Part shown: piece after piece, positions 7,885 through 18,377 of the stretch
Layout of the letters: the number at the start of each line of letters is the position of its first letter
How positions within the stretch are numbered: the stretch's first letter is position 1
From: Streptomyces sp. Z26
GTDB lineage: Bacteria > Actinomycetota > Actinomycetes > Streptomycetales > Streptomycetaceae
DNA length: 64,000 nucleotides
NCBI RefSeq assembly: GCF_003665095.1
Contig: NZ_RCHV01000002.1
Location: forward strand, 3,284,001 to 3,348,000
Direction of reading: 5' to 3'
The notes under the pieces: generated by a model
What the model saw: the letters and a program-made list of their open reading frames with translations, nothing else
What the model was told of the DNA's origin: nothing
Database searches by the model: none
Translations under genes and position numbers: made by a program

Positions 7885-9288
7885 TCAGAGGACGCCCGCC
7901 CGGCCCGCCGCGGTGATCCAGGACGGGAACTCGGACAGCAGCCGGTCGTACAGCTCCTGGTCCGGGACGCCGCTGATGTCGTCCACGGCGAAGAAACCGA
8001 CGTTGTCGACGCGGCGGCCGGGCAGGGTGTCGAAGCGTTCCAGCACGCCGTACGAGGACCGGCCCAGCCCCACGAACTGCCAGAACACCGGCTCGTCCAC
8101 GGCGGCGCGCAGCTCGCGCTCGATCTCGTCGTCGCGGTAGACGCCGCCGTCGGAGAAGAACAGCACGAGGGTGGGGACGGTGGTGGGGTGCGCCCGTACG
8201 TACGCGCGGACCTCCGCGATCACCTTCTGCTCCTCGTTCTGGATGCCGACGTCCCGCATGTCGACCTGCCCCGGCAGCAGGCCCTTCTTCGGCTTGCGGC
8301 GCCGGAAGAGGCCCAGTTCACCGATGCGGACGTGCAGCCGCAGCCACTCGGGCAGTTCGCCCAGCCGCAGGTCGGGCAGGCGGGCCGGGGCCGAGGCGAA
8401 CGTCCACGCCTGCATCTCGCCGTCGTCGTCCAACTGCGCGGCCACTGCGGCCATCCGCTCCACCACGTCGGCCACGACGCCCCTGGCGTAGACGGCGGCC
8501 ATGGAACCGGAGGCGTCGAGGACGAGGACCACGCGCGCGGTCACCCCGGCGGCGCCGTGTTTGCGCAGGCTGACGGCGACCTGCTCCTTGCGCAGGGACA
8601 GCCGCTCGCGCATGTCGTACGGCAGCCGCTCCTCCCCCGCGCGCGGCCCCTCCCGTACGGGCCGCGCGGGCGGCCCCGGCGGTACGGGCGCCTGCCGTGC
8701 GGGCCGCGTGGGCGCCCGCGGTACGGGTCCCGGCGGCGCCTCCCGCACGGGCCGCGGTTCGTCCACGCTGATGCCGAAGTCCGTGGCCAGCCCGGCGAGT
8801 CCCGACGCGTACCCCTGCCCCACCGCGCGGAACCTCCACCGCCCCTGCCGCGGGTACAGCTCCCCGCCGACGAACGCGGTCTCCGTCGTCGCCGTCATCG
8901 CGAACCGCGCCAGCTCCGCCCCGCTCCCCGCGTCCAGCAGCCGTAGCGCCAGCCCCGGCACCTGCCCGAACGTGCCGCCGTCCGCCGAGGCGCACAGCAC
9001 GACGCGCTCGACGGCAGGTTCCAGCGCGTCCAGCCGTACCTCGACGGCGTCCGTCACGGCCCCGGTGTCGCGCCGCTTGCCCAGGTGGGTGACGGCGCCG
9101 GAGGTGTGCCGCGGCTGGTTGTAGAAGACGAAGTCGCCGTCGCCGCGCACCCGTCCGCCCGCGTCGAGCAGCAGCGCGGAGGCGTCCACGTCGGGTACGC
9201 CCGGCCCCTCCGACCAGGTGAGCACGGCGCGTACGGCGGCCGCGTCGACGGGGAGATTGGCGCCCTTGCTCAGGGTTCTGGCCGTCAT
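7885..9288 (-). CDS. TerD-domain protein with C-terminal von Willebrand A (TerF-like) domain
   Basis: A 467-residue protein. Residues 1-175 are a TerD domain ([44 protein letters not shown]), a calcium-binding fold of tellurium-resistance and stress proteins. A Pro/Arg-rich linker follows (~176-220). The C-terminal half is a vWA domain whose MIDAS motif is DASGS (258-262) in [18 protein letters not shown], followed by [26 protein letters not shown] as in TerF-like proteins. In streptomycetes such proteins act in the cytosol with Ter operons; here the gene stands alone between two terminator-like hairpins. No tellurite role is shown by the context. Confidence 0.85.
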   Translation of the reverse strand: MTARTLSKGANLPVDAAAVRAVLTWSEGPGVPDVDASALLLDAGGRVRGDGDFVFYNQPRHTSGAVTHLGKRRDTGAVTDAVEVRLDALEPAVERVVLCASADGGTFGQVPGLALRLLDAGSGAELARFAMTATTETAFVGGELYPRQGRWRFRAVGQGYASGLAGLATDFGISVDEPRPVREAPPGPVPRAPTRPARQAPVPPGPPARPVREGPRAGEERLPYDMRERLSLRKEQVAVSLRKHGAAGVTARVVLVLDASGSMAAVYARGVVADVVERMAAVAAQLDDDGEMQAWTFASAPARLPDLRLGELPEWLRLHVRIGELGLFRRRKPKKGLLPGQVDMRDVGIQNEEQKVIAEVRAYVRAHPTTVPTLVLFFSDGGVYRDDEIERELRAAVDEPVFWQFVGLGRSSYGVLERFDTLPGRRVDNVGFFAVDDISGVPDQELYDRLLSEFPSWITAAGRAGVL

Positions 9289-9334
9289 GCCCCCATTGTG
9301 CCGACCCGCCCGCCCGGACGGGAGGCTTCCGCTC

Positions 9335-9366
9335 GGCCGGCCCCGGGGCGTACCCCGGGGCCGGCC
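9335..9366 (-). terminator. thiC terminator hairpin
   Basis: A perfect 14-bp stem (GGCCGGCCCCGGGG at 9335-9348, complement at 9353-9366) with tetraloop CGTA, located 20 bp past the thiC stop. It separates thiC from the codirectional TerD-vWA gene. Confidence 0.8.
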
Positions 9367-9385
9367 AAGGGGGCCACGGCGGGCG

Positions 9386-11464
<2,079 letters not shown>

Positions 11465-11522
11465 CTACGGCACGGGTGTGGTGCTGGCCAGGGTGCCCGG
11501 ACGGGGTTGGCATGATCTGGTC

Positions 11523-13082
11523 GTGACCCCGACACCCGACACGCCCCCGAACCGCCGCCCGCACGGCCCGCCCGGCGGCCACGACGGCGCACCCGGCGAC
11601 AGCCCCGGCGACCCCGCCCCTCCCCATGCCCACGGCCACGCCCACGGCCACGGCCACACCCACTCGCACGGTCCCGCCGCGCCCGTCTCCCGCCATCTGC
11701 GCAAGGTCATCGCGGCCGTCCTGATCCCGTTCGCCACGGTGATCGCCGTCGGCATGATCGTGCTGTGGCCCGGCGACGCCCGGCACAGCGGCGGCCCCAG
11801 CGGTGTCGGCTTCGACCGTCCCACGTTCGACGCGCGCGTCACCGCCGTGAAGGAGGTCGACTGCGAGGACGTCAACGCCCAGCCGCAGCAGCCCCCGCCC
11901 GGCCAGCAGCCGAGCGCGGGCCGCGGCGACCGCTGCCAACAGGCCACGGTGGAGGTGACGGCGGGCAAGGACGAGGGGCACACGTTCAAGGAGGTCGTCA
12001 CGCCGGACGCCACCCGCACGTACAGCACCGGCCAGAAGGTGGTCGTGGCGTACGCGGAGAAGGCGCCGCGCGAACTCCAGTACAGCGTCATCGACGTGGA
12101 CCGCACCTTCCCCATGCTGCTGCTCGCGGGGATCTTCGCGCTCGTGGTGGTCCTGGTCGGGCGGTTGCGCGGGGTGCTGGCGCTGGTGGGGCTGGTGGTG
12201 AGCTTCGCGGTGCTCACGCTGTTCATCCTGCCCGCCATACTGGAGGGTTCGAACCCGCTGGTCGTCGCCGTCGTCGGGGGCAGCGCGATCATGCTGACGG
12301 CGCTGTACCTCTGCCACGGCCTCTCCGCCCGTACGTCCGTCGCGGCGCTCGGCACCCTGTCGTCGCTGCTGCTGATCGGGCTGCTCGGCTCGGTGTTCAT
12401 CGACTGGGCGCAGCTGACGGGCAACACCGACGACCAGACCGGCCTGGTGCACGGCCTCTACCCGGACATCGAGATCAAGGGGCTGCTGCTGGCGGGCGTG
12501 CTGATCGGTTCGCTCGGTGTGCTGGACGACGTGACGGTCACCCAGACGTCCGCCGTGTGGGAGCTGAAGCAGGCCGACCCGTCGCTCAGCAGGCGCGCGC
12601 TGTACGGGGCGGCGATGCGCATCGGACGCGACCACATCGCGTCGGTGGTGAACACCCTCGTGCTCGCGTACGCGGGTGCGTCGCTTCCGCTCCTGCTGCT
12701 GTTCACGATCGCGGAGAGCAGCGTCGGCACGGTCGCGGGCAGCGAACTCGTCGCGCAGGAGATCGTACGGACCCTGGTGGGGTCCATCGGGCTGGTGGCG
12801 TCGGTGCCGCTGACGACGCTGCTGGCGGCGCTGGTGGTCTCCGCCGACCGGCACGGGGGAGGTGTCGGCCGACCGGACGCCGCGGAGGCGGCGGAGCGGT
12901 CAACGGGGGTACGTACGGGCGAGGCGGCACGTACGGGCGAGGCGGCACGGCCGGGTGGTGACGCCGGTACCGGCGCGGGGTGGCCCGGCTCCGGGGATCA
13001 GCCCGGCACCCGGGGGCCCGAGGGGCGGCAACCGGGCCCGGTCACCAGTCGTCGTGGCGGGAGGAGGAGGAAGCCGAAGTGA
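11523..13082 (+). CDS. YibE/F family multi-pass membrane protein with His-rich N-terminus
   Basis: A 519-residue integral membrane protein of the YibE/F family (function unsettled). The N-terminal 60 residues are cytosolic-looking and Pro/Gly/His-rich, with HAHGHAHGHGHTHSHG, a potential metal-binding stretch. TM1 follows at about 65-85, then an extracytoplasmic domain (~90-190, with YSTGQKVVVAYAEKA), then about seven helices from ~195 (FPMLLLAGIFALVVVLVGRLRG ... IGSLGVLDDVTVTQTSAVWEL), the YibE/F core. The GTG start 11523 is chosen because upstream codons in this frame look noncoding. It diverges from thiC. The C-terminal tail is Gly/Arg-rich, and its last 41 bp overlap the convergent gene at 13042-13266. 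Confidence 0.85.
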   Translation: MTPTPDTPPNRRPHGPPGGHDGAPGDSPGDPAPPHAHGHAHGHGHTHSHGPAAPVSRHLRKVIAAVLIPFATVIAVGMIVLWPGDARHSGGPSGVGFDRPTFDARVTAVKEVDCEDVNAQPQQPPPGQQPSAGRGDRCQQATVEVTAGKDEGHTFKEVVTPDATRTYSTGQKVVVAYAEKAPRELQYSVIDVDRTFPMLLLAGIFALVVVLVGRLRGVLALVGLVVSFAVLTLFILPAILEGSNPLVVAVVGGSAIMLTALYLCHGLSARTSVAALGTLSSLLLIGLLGSVFIDWAQLTGNTDDQTGLVHGLYPDIEIKGLLLAGVLIGSLGVLDDVTVTQTSAVWELKQADPSLSRRALYGAAMRIGRDHIASVVNTLVLAYAGASLPLLLLFTIAESSVGTVAGSELVAQEIVRTLVGSIGLVASVPLTTLLAALVVSADRHGGGVGRPDAAEAAERSTGVRTGEAARTGEAARPGGDAGTGAGWPGSGDQPGTRGPEGRQPGPVTSRRGGRRRKPK

Positions 13083-13266
13083 ACCGGCGCACCACGTACA
13101 TCAGTCCGCCGATCACGGCGACCACCACCAGCACCTTGAACAGCAGCGCGATGAGGAAGCCGACGACGCTCGCGATCAGGCCGCCGAAGACGACGAGCAC
13201 GACCAGCGGTACGGCGACCCACTTCACCCACCACGGCATCGTGGCGAAGACGTCCTGTGCGGCCAT
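13042..13266 (-). CDS. DUF5326-like small membrane protein
   Basis: A 74-residue protein with two hydrophobic helices (WVKWVAVPLVVLVVFGGL and FLIALLFKVLVVVAVIGGL) and a Ser-rich C-terminus ending SSSRHDDW. It resembles the small DUF5326 family of streptomycetes; its function is unknown. The stop lies inside the 3' end of the convergent YibE/F gene (41-bp antisense overlap). Confidence 0.75.
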   Translation of the reverse strand: MAAQDVFATMPWWVKWVAVPLVVLVVFGGLIASVVGFLIALLFKVLVVVAVIGGLMYVVRRFTSASSSSRHDDW

Positions 13267-13449
13267 GAGAGCTCCCGTTCTGCTGCGAGGTGCCGCCGGG
13301 GGCCGCGGAGGTCCGCGGTCCCGGGGACGGCACGTGAATCCGTTCCGCTTCCGATGCTAGAGCGCGGTGCCGGTGGCCGGGAGGGCGCTCGGCCCCGGTT
13401 CGTCCCTGACCGGACCCCTACGTGACCCTCACCCCGCCCCGCCCCGCCC

Positions 13450-13767
13450 TCAGCCCTCCGGCGGCGCGAACACCACCATCACCCGCAGGTCCTCCGTGAC
13501 GTGGTGGAACCGGTGCGGCGCCCCCGCTGGTACGTACACCACGCTGCCCCGCGCCACCTGCGTCGTCTCCTCGCCCACCGTGAGCGAGGCGCGGCCGCTC
13601 ACCACCAGGTACACCTCGTCCTGGGCGTGCGGCTGCTGCGGGTCCTGCGCGCCCCGGTCCAGCGCGTACAGCCCGGCGGACATGTGCCGTTCCCGGAGGA
13701 ACCGCAGGTACGCGCCGTCGTTCGCGGCCCGTTCCGCCTCCAGCTCCTCCAGCCGGAATGCCTTCAC
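13450..13767 (-). CDS. Single-domain cupin protein
   Basis: A 105-residue conserved beta-barrel of the cupin superfamily. Cupin motif 1 is visible as QQPHAQDEVYLVVSG and motif 2 as GSVVYVPAGAPHRFHHV, giving the usual His/Glu/His metal ligands. GTG 13767 (KAFRLEELEAE...) is preceded by GGAG. No enzyme activity can be assigned; small cupins of this kind may be dioxygenases, isomerases or binding proteins. It diverges from the holin-like gene with 42 bp between starts. Confidence 0.8.
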   Translation of the reverse strand: MKAFRLEELEAERAANDGAYLRFLRERHMSAGLYALDRGAQDPQQPHAQDEVYLVVSGRASLTVGEETTQVARGSVVYVPAGAPHRFHHVTEDLRVMVVFAPPEG

Positions 13768-13809
13768 CCCTGCTCCCCACTTTCCCGCGTTCTCTGGAAC
13801 CCTTGTGTC

Positions 13810-14184
13810 ATGACCAATTTCCTCATCAAGACGCTGGCCAACGCGGGTGCGCTGGCCGTGGCCATCTGGGTACTCGCGGACATCACCCTGACCGGGGACA
13901 ACACCGGGCGCAAGACGGTCACCCTGATCGTGGTCGCGCTGATCTTCGGGCTCGTGAACTTCGTCGTCAAGCCGATCGTGCAGCTCCTGTCGCTGCCGGT
14001 GCTGATCCTCACCCTCGGACTGTTCACGCTGGTGATCAACGCCCTGATGCTGATGCTCACTTCGTGGCTCGCCGACAAGATGGACCTGGCCTTCCACGTC
14101 GAGGGCTTCGGCACCGCCGTGCTCGGCGGCCTGATCATCTCCGTCGTGTCCTGGGCGCTGAACATGGCCCTCCCGGAGGACTGA
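13810..14184 (+). CDS. Phage-holin-4 superfamily small membrane protein
   Basis: A 124-residue protein with four hydrophobic segments (ALAVAIWVLADITL, KTVTLIVVALIFGLVNFVVK, LLSLPVLILTLGLFTLVINAL, AVLGGLIISVVSWAL). The NFVVKPIVQLLSLPVLILTLG core is typical of the chromosomal Phage_holin_4_2 family found next to protein-tyrosine phosphatases in actinobacteria. There are no phage genes nearby, so a lytic role is unlikely. The gene ends 10 bp before ptpA and is probably cotranscribed with it. Confidence 0.85.
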   Translation: MTNFLIKTLANAGALAVAIWVLADITLTGDNTGRKTVTLIVVALIFGLVNFVVKPIVQLLSLPVLILTLGLFTLVINALMLMLTSWLADKMDLAFHVEGFGTAVLGGLIISVVSWALNMALPED

Positions 14185-14194
14185 CCCGCACCCG

Positions 14195-14791
14195 ATGACG
14201 TACGACGAGAGTGACGACGAGACGCGCGACGGGACGTACGGCGACCCGCGCCCGTACCGCGTGTGCTTCGTGTGCACCGGCAACATCTGCCGCTCCCCCA
14301 TGGCCGAGGCCGTCCTCCGCGACCGGCTCGCGGAGGACGGGCTGGCCGGGCTGGTGGTGGCGGACAGCGCCGGTACGGGCGGCTGGCACGAGGGGGACGG
14401 CGCGGACCCGCGCACGGTCGCGGTGCTGACGGCGGCCGGGTGCGGCGCCGGGCGGGAACGGGCGCACCGGGCGCGGCAGTTCACGGCGGACTGGTTCGCC
14501 CGCCGGGACCTGGTGATCGCCCTGGACCGCGGGCACCTGCGGGAGCTGCGGGCCATGGCCCCGTCGGAGGCGGACGCGGCACGGGTACGGCTGCTGCGCG
14601 CGTACGACCCGGAGGCGGACGGCCCGGACGTCCCCGACCCGTACTACGGCGGCCCGGACGGCTTCGACGCGTGCCTCGCGCTCGTCGAGGCCGCGATGCC
14701 GGGGCTGCTCGCGGAGGTCGGCGACGCGGTCGCCACGGGCGCGGGCCCCGGCGCGGGTACGGGCCCCGGCGCCGGTACGGGCGCGGGCTGA
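14195..14791 (+). CDS. ptpA: Low-molecular-weight protein-tyrosine phosphatase
   Basis: A 198-residue cytosolic LMW-PTP. The P-loop CTGNICRS gives the nucleophile Cys27 and Arg33, and the general-acid Asp lies in DPYYGG near residue 148. The family removes phosphate from tyrosine; in S. coelicolor the homologous PtpA has been linked to secondary-metabolite control. The enzyme core starts at about residue 20. The first 20 residues are acidic and the C-terminal 25 are Gly/Ala/Thr repeats (GAGPGAGTG), probably disordered. It sits in a rightward run with the holin-like gene upstream (10-bp gap) and a kinase-like gene 11 bp downstream. Confidence 0.9.
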   Translation: MTYDESDDETRDGTYGDPRPYRVCFVCTGNICRSPMAEAVLRDRLAEDGLAGLVVADSAGTGGWHEGDGADPRTVAVLTAAGCGAGRERAHRARQFTADWFARRDLVIALDRGHLRELRAMAPSEADAARVRLLRAYDPEADGPDVPDPYYGGPDGFDACLALVEAAMPGLLAEVGDAVATGAGPGAGTGPGAGTGAG

Positions 14792-14802
14792 AGGCGGCGC
14801 GG

Positions 14803-15798
14803 ATGCGGGGGAGTTCGGGCGGCCGGGAGGCGACGGCCGTCGGCACGCGCGTGGCGCGGCTGCTGGGCGGCGGACTCCGGTACGCCGGGGCCGTGGGCGG
14901 CGGCTCGATCTGCGCCGCGTGGCGCGTCGAGCTGACACCCGCGTCCGCATCCGCACCGACGACCGCGCCCGCACCGACGACCGCGCCCCTGGCGACACCC
15001 GCACCCGCACCCGTACCGCCCGCCGCACGCGCCCGCACCGTGTTCGCCAAGACGCTCCCCGACGCGCCCCCGGACTTCTTCGCCGCCGAGGCCGCCGGGC
15101 TGCGCGACCTCCGCGACACCGGCGCCGTGGCGGTGCCCGGTACGGCCGCCGTGACGGAGGGGCTGCTCGTCCTCGACTGGGTGGAGCCCGGACCGCCCAC
15201 CCCCGCGCAGGCCGAACGCCTCGGCCGCGACCTCGCCGCCCTGCACGCCACCCCGGCGCCGTCGTACGGCACTCCGGGCCGCGCCGCGTACCTCGGCCCG
15301 CTGCCGCTGACCTCCCCCGACCCCGCGCACCCGGCGACCCGCGCGGCGGACTGGCCCGCGTTCCACGCCGAGCACCGGCTGCTGCCGTTCCTCCGCCGCG
15401 CCGTCGACAACGGCGCGCTGGAGCCCGCCGACGCCGCCGCCGTGGAACGGCTCTGCGGCACGCTCGACCGCGTCGCCGGACCGCCGCAGCCGCCCGCCGT
15501 GATCCACGGCGACCTGTGGTCCGGCAACGTCCACTGGTCCGCCGACGGCCGCGCCCACCTCGTCGACCCGGCCGCGCAGGGCGGGCACCCGGAGACGGAC
15601 CTGGCGCTGCTGGAACTGTTCGGCTGCCCGCTGCTCACACGGGTGCTCGCCGCGTACGAGGAGCTGCGGCCCGTCGACGGGCGGGCCGCGCGGGTGCCGC
15701 TGCACCAGCTCCAGCATCTCCTGGTGCACGCCGCCCTGTTCGGCGCCGGTTACGGTGCACGGTGCGGGGCGGCGGCGCGCGCCGCCCTCGCGTCGTGA
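14803..15798 (+). CDS. Fructosamine kinase-like / aminoglycoside phosphotransferase-fold protein
   Basis: A 331-residue protein of the fructosamine-3-kinase/APH fold. The catalytic loop HGDLWSGN is intact (Asp base, Asn metal ligand), followed by LVDPAAQGGHPETDLALLELFG, diagnostic of the family. The N-lobe is interrupted by an Ala/Pro/Thr-rich insertion (about residues 48-80) that is unlikely to be structured. Fructosamine kinases phosphorylate ketoamines and so help reverse glycation; no substrate is proven here. ATG 14803 follows the ptpA stop by 11 bp, and the PLP enzyme gene follows after 80 bp, so the three may form one operon. Confidence 0.8.
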   Translation: MRGSSGGREATAVGTRVARLLGGGLRYAGAVGGGSICAAWRVELTPASASAPTTAPAPTTAPLATPAPAPVPPAARARTVFAKTLPDAPPDFFAAEAAGLRDLRDTGAVAVPGTAAVTEGLLVLDWVEPGPPTPAQAERLGRDLAALHATPAPSYGTPGRAAYLGPLPLTSPDPAHPATRAADWPAFHAEHRLLPFLRRAVDNGALEPADAAAVERLCGTLDRVAGPPQPPAVIHGDLWSGNVHWSADGRAHLVDPAAQGGHPETDLALLELFGCPLLTRVLAAYEELRPVDGRAARVPLHQLQHLLVHAALFGAGYGARCGAAARAALAS

Positions 15799-15878
15799 CC
15801 GCGCGCCGCACCACCGCCCGGCCCCGGCCCCGAGCCCCGGCCCCCGACACCCCCGCGACGTACCCCTGGAGGACCCGT

Positions 15879-17069
15879 ATGAGCGCCAGCGCAGACGGCG
15901 ACGGCACCCGCGTCGTACGGGCCGGGCTGCCCGAGGAGGAGCCGTACGCGGCGCCGCTCCCCGGCCCGGTCTTCGCCGCGCACTACCACCTGCCGGGCGA
16001 CCCGACGGGCGCCCCGTACGCGTACGGCCGCGACGCCAACCCCACCTGGACGGCGCTGGAACAGGCCATCGGGGAGCTGGAGGCGCCGGACGCGGACGAC
16101 GCCACGGGCGCCGATGACGGCGGCGTCCCCGGACCCGTGCACACCGTCACCTTCGCGTCCGGCATGGGCGCGATCTCCGCCGTGCTGCTGGGCACCGCCC
16201 GCCCCGGCGACGTCGTCGTGCTCCCCTCCGACGGCTACAACCTGCTCGTCCCCACCCGCGAACGCCTGGAGGGCTACGGCGTCGAGGTCCGTACGGCGCC
16301 CACCGGCGGCGACGCGCAACTCGACGCGCTCGACGGCGCGCGCCTGCTGTGGATCGAGTCGCCGTCCAACCCCGGCCTCGACGTGTGCGACATCCGCCGC
16401 CTCACCGACGCCGCCCACGCGCGCGGCGCCCTCGTCGCCGTCGACAACACCCTCGCCACACCCCTCGGGCAGCGCCCGCTCGCCCTCGGCGCGGACTTCT
16501 CCGTCGCCAGCGGCACCAAGGCGCTGACCGGCCACGGCGACGTACTGCTCGGCTACGTCGCCTGCCGCGACCCCGAACTCGCCGCGACCGTACGGCAGTG
16601 GCGCAAAACCGTCGGCGCCATCCCCGGCCCCATGGAGGCGTGGCTCGCGCACCGGTCGCTGGCCACGCTGGAGGTGCGCACGCGCCGCCAGGCGGAGAAC
16701 GCGCTGGCGCTCGCGGAGGCGCTGGGCGGACGGCCGGAGGTGCGCGACGTACGGCATCCCGGGCTGCCGTCCGACCCGTCGTACGCGCTGGCGTCGCGCC
16801 AGATGCGGCGGTTCGGGTGCCTGGTGTCGTTCACGCTGCCCGACCGGGAGTTCTGCGAACGCTTCCTGGCCGCCCTGCGGTTGGTCGACGACGCCACCAG
16901 CTTCGGCAGCGTGCGCACCACGGCGGAGCGGCGGGCGCGCTGGGGCGGCGACGCGGTGCCGGAGGGGTTCGTCCGGATGTCGGTCGGCCTGGAGGACGCG
17001 GCGGACCTCGTGGCGGACGTCGAACGGGCGCTGGAGCGGGCGGCTTCGGGCCCGGACCCGGCGGCGTAG
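15879..17069 (+). CDS. Cystathionine gamma-lyase/synthase-family PLP enzyme
   Basis: A 396-residue Cys/Met-metabolism PLP-dependent enzyme. Hallmarks are YAYGRDANPTW near residue 48, TFASGMGAISAVL (cofactor phosphate binding), WIESPSNPGLDVCDI, AVDNTLATP, and the Schiff-base Lys in SGTKALTGHGD. It matches the cystathionine lyase group of actinobacteria, which lack the longer tetramer contact arm; whether gamma-lyase or synthase is favoured cannot be read from sequence. ATG 15879 is preceded by TGGAGG at good spacing. It is the last gene of a rightward run starting at 13810. Confidence 0.85.
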   Translation: MSASADGDGTRVVRAGLPEEEPYAAPLPGPVFAAHYHLPGDPTGAPYAYGRDANPTWTALEQAIGELEAPDADDATGADDGGVPGPVHTVTFASGMGAISAVLLGTARPGDVVVLPSDGYNLLVPTRERLEGYGVEVRTAPTGGDAQLDALDGARLLWIESPSNPGLDVCDIRRLTDAAHARGALVAVDNTLATPLGQRPLALGADFSVASGTKALTGHGDVLLGYVACRDPELAATVRQWRKTVGAIPGPMEAWLAHRSLATLEVRTRRQAENALALAEALGGRPEVRDVRHPGLPSDPSYALASRQMRRFGCLVSFTLPDREFCERFLAALRLVDDATSFGSVRTTAERRARWGGDAVPEGFVRMSVGLEDAADLVADVERALERAASGPDPAA

Positions 17070-17070
17070 C

Positions 17071-17117
17071 GGGCGGTACGTGCGGCGGGCGGTACGTGCG
17101 ACGGGCGTACGTGCGGC
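17071..17117. repeat. Three tandem ~16-bp repeats after the PLP-enzyme gene
   Basis: Units GGGCGGTACGTGCGGC, GGGCGGTACGTGCGAC and a 15-bp variant lacking one G follow the stop codon directly. No hairpin of note forms from them, and their role is unknown. Confidence 0.6.
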
Positions 17118-17210
17118 GGACCGTGCGTACGGCGCGGCCGACCCGATCGGGGCGGGCTTCGGGTGGGGCCGGGGCGCGGTGGAGCGCCGGGGGGCGTGCC
17201 GCGCGCGGCG

Positions 17211-18206
17211 TCACTCCGGGGCGTGCTCCGGTCCGCCGTAGTCCGGGCTGGAGTAGTCGGGGCTGGAGAACCGCGGCCGCGTCGTGGTGTCCGTCTCGCC
17301 CGGACTCCGCGACGCCGGGCTGGAGTAGCTCGGGTGCGAGTAGCCGAGGCGCGGCGTGCGGTGCTCGTCCGGCGCGCCGCCCCGGGTGTCCGGCAGGGCC
17401 GGGCCCGTCGTACGGGCGGGCGCGGTGGACGGGCCGTCGAGCGCGTCCCGCAGGAACGGTTCGACACCCCGGTCGCGCAGCGCCGTACGCCACGCGTCCC
17501 GCGCCTCGGCCACCTCCGCGGCGAGCCCGCCGTGCGGATCGTGCCCGCCGGACACGGCACCGACCGGCGCGCGGACGGAGCTGGCGCCGTTGCGCACCGC
17601 CGCGAGCAGCAGCCCGGCCATGCCCGCCAGCGCCGTGGCGGCGGCGAGCACGGCGAACGCCCAGCCCGCGTTCCGCAGGGCGGCGGCCAGGGCGGGTTCG
17701 GGCGACAGCATGTGCAGGGCGTAGCCGACGATCAGGAAGATGCAGGCGGCGGTACCGGCGAGGAGCGGCGCCAGCACGGAGACCATCGCGACGGCCCCCG
17801 CCCCCGCCGTGTCCGTGAGGCCCGCGGTCATCGCCCCGGCCAGGCCCAGTCCCGCGGCACCGGCGTCCCGCGCGCCACCGCCACCGCTCCCGTCACCCCC
17901 GTCGTCCGTACCGGCACCCGTGCCCGTGCCCGGGTCCGGTCGCGGGTCGGAACCCGCCCCGTACGACGGCGCGTCGACCCGCTGCCGCAGGTCGTCACGG
18001 AGCGCCGTGAAGCGCGCGTACTCGGCGGCGGCGCAGGCCGCGATCGGCTCGGCGGCGTCGAGCGCCATCGTGCGCAACTGTTCGTCGTTCAGCCGTGGGC
18101 CGGTGGTCGCCGGGCCCGTACGGCGGCGTGCGGTGCGCAGCGCCTCGTCGAGGACCCGCTCGAACTCGGGCCGGTCCTCGACCAGCAGGTGCGGAGCGCT
18201 GTTCAT
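17211..18206 (-). CDS. Unknown two-helix membrane protein with SSPDY repeat tail
   Basis: A 331-residue protein of unknown function. The N-terminal soluble part (1-100) is Asp/Glu/Arg-rich and helical (EFERVLDEALRTARRR, LNDEQLRTMALDAAE). A Gly/Thr/Asp-rich linker follows, then two hydrophobic helices (about 155-185 and 195-220: VLAPLLAGTAACIFLIVGY and WAFAVLAAATALAGMAGLLL), another helical segment, and a tail of repeated SSPxY units (YSHPSYSSP, FSSPDYSSPDYGG). ATG 18206 is preferred over ATG 18212 because a GGGGG site then lies 6 bp upstream. It converges on the PLP-enzyme gene. Confidence 0.6.
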   Translation of the reverse strand: MNSAPHLLVEDRPEFERVLDEALRTARRRTGPATTGPRLNDEQLRTMALDAAEPIAACAAAEYARFTALRDDLRQRVDAPSYGAGSDPRPDPGTGTGAGTDDGGDGSGGGGARDAGAAGLGLAGAMTAGLTDTAGAGAVAMVSVLAPLLAGTAACIFLIVGYALHMLSPEPALAAALRNAGWAFAVLAAATALAGMAGLLLAAVRNGASSVRAPVGAVSGGHDPHGGLAAEVAEARDAWRTALRDRGVEPFLRDALDGPSTAPARTTGPALPDTRGGAPDEHRTPRLGYSHPSYSSPASRSPGETDTTTRPRFSSPDYSSPDYGGPEHAPE

Positions 18207-18377
18207 CTGCATCCCCCGATGCTCCTCGGAGCCGTAGGGCCGCGCTGTCGGTTGTCGACGCAGAGACGGAGGGGAGCTCGCTACGGCGGACCACCGATGG
18301 TAGAGCGCCACGGGTGCGGGGTGACAGGGTGTTTGCGGAATTACTCCCGCACCGACGTCCCCACGACACCCCGCGCG

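Noticed and set aside
13810..14184. Holin-like gene as sign of a prophage
   Set aside because: No other phage gene is near; the family is chromosomal and commonly adjacent to phosphatase genes in actinobacteria.
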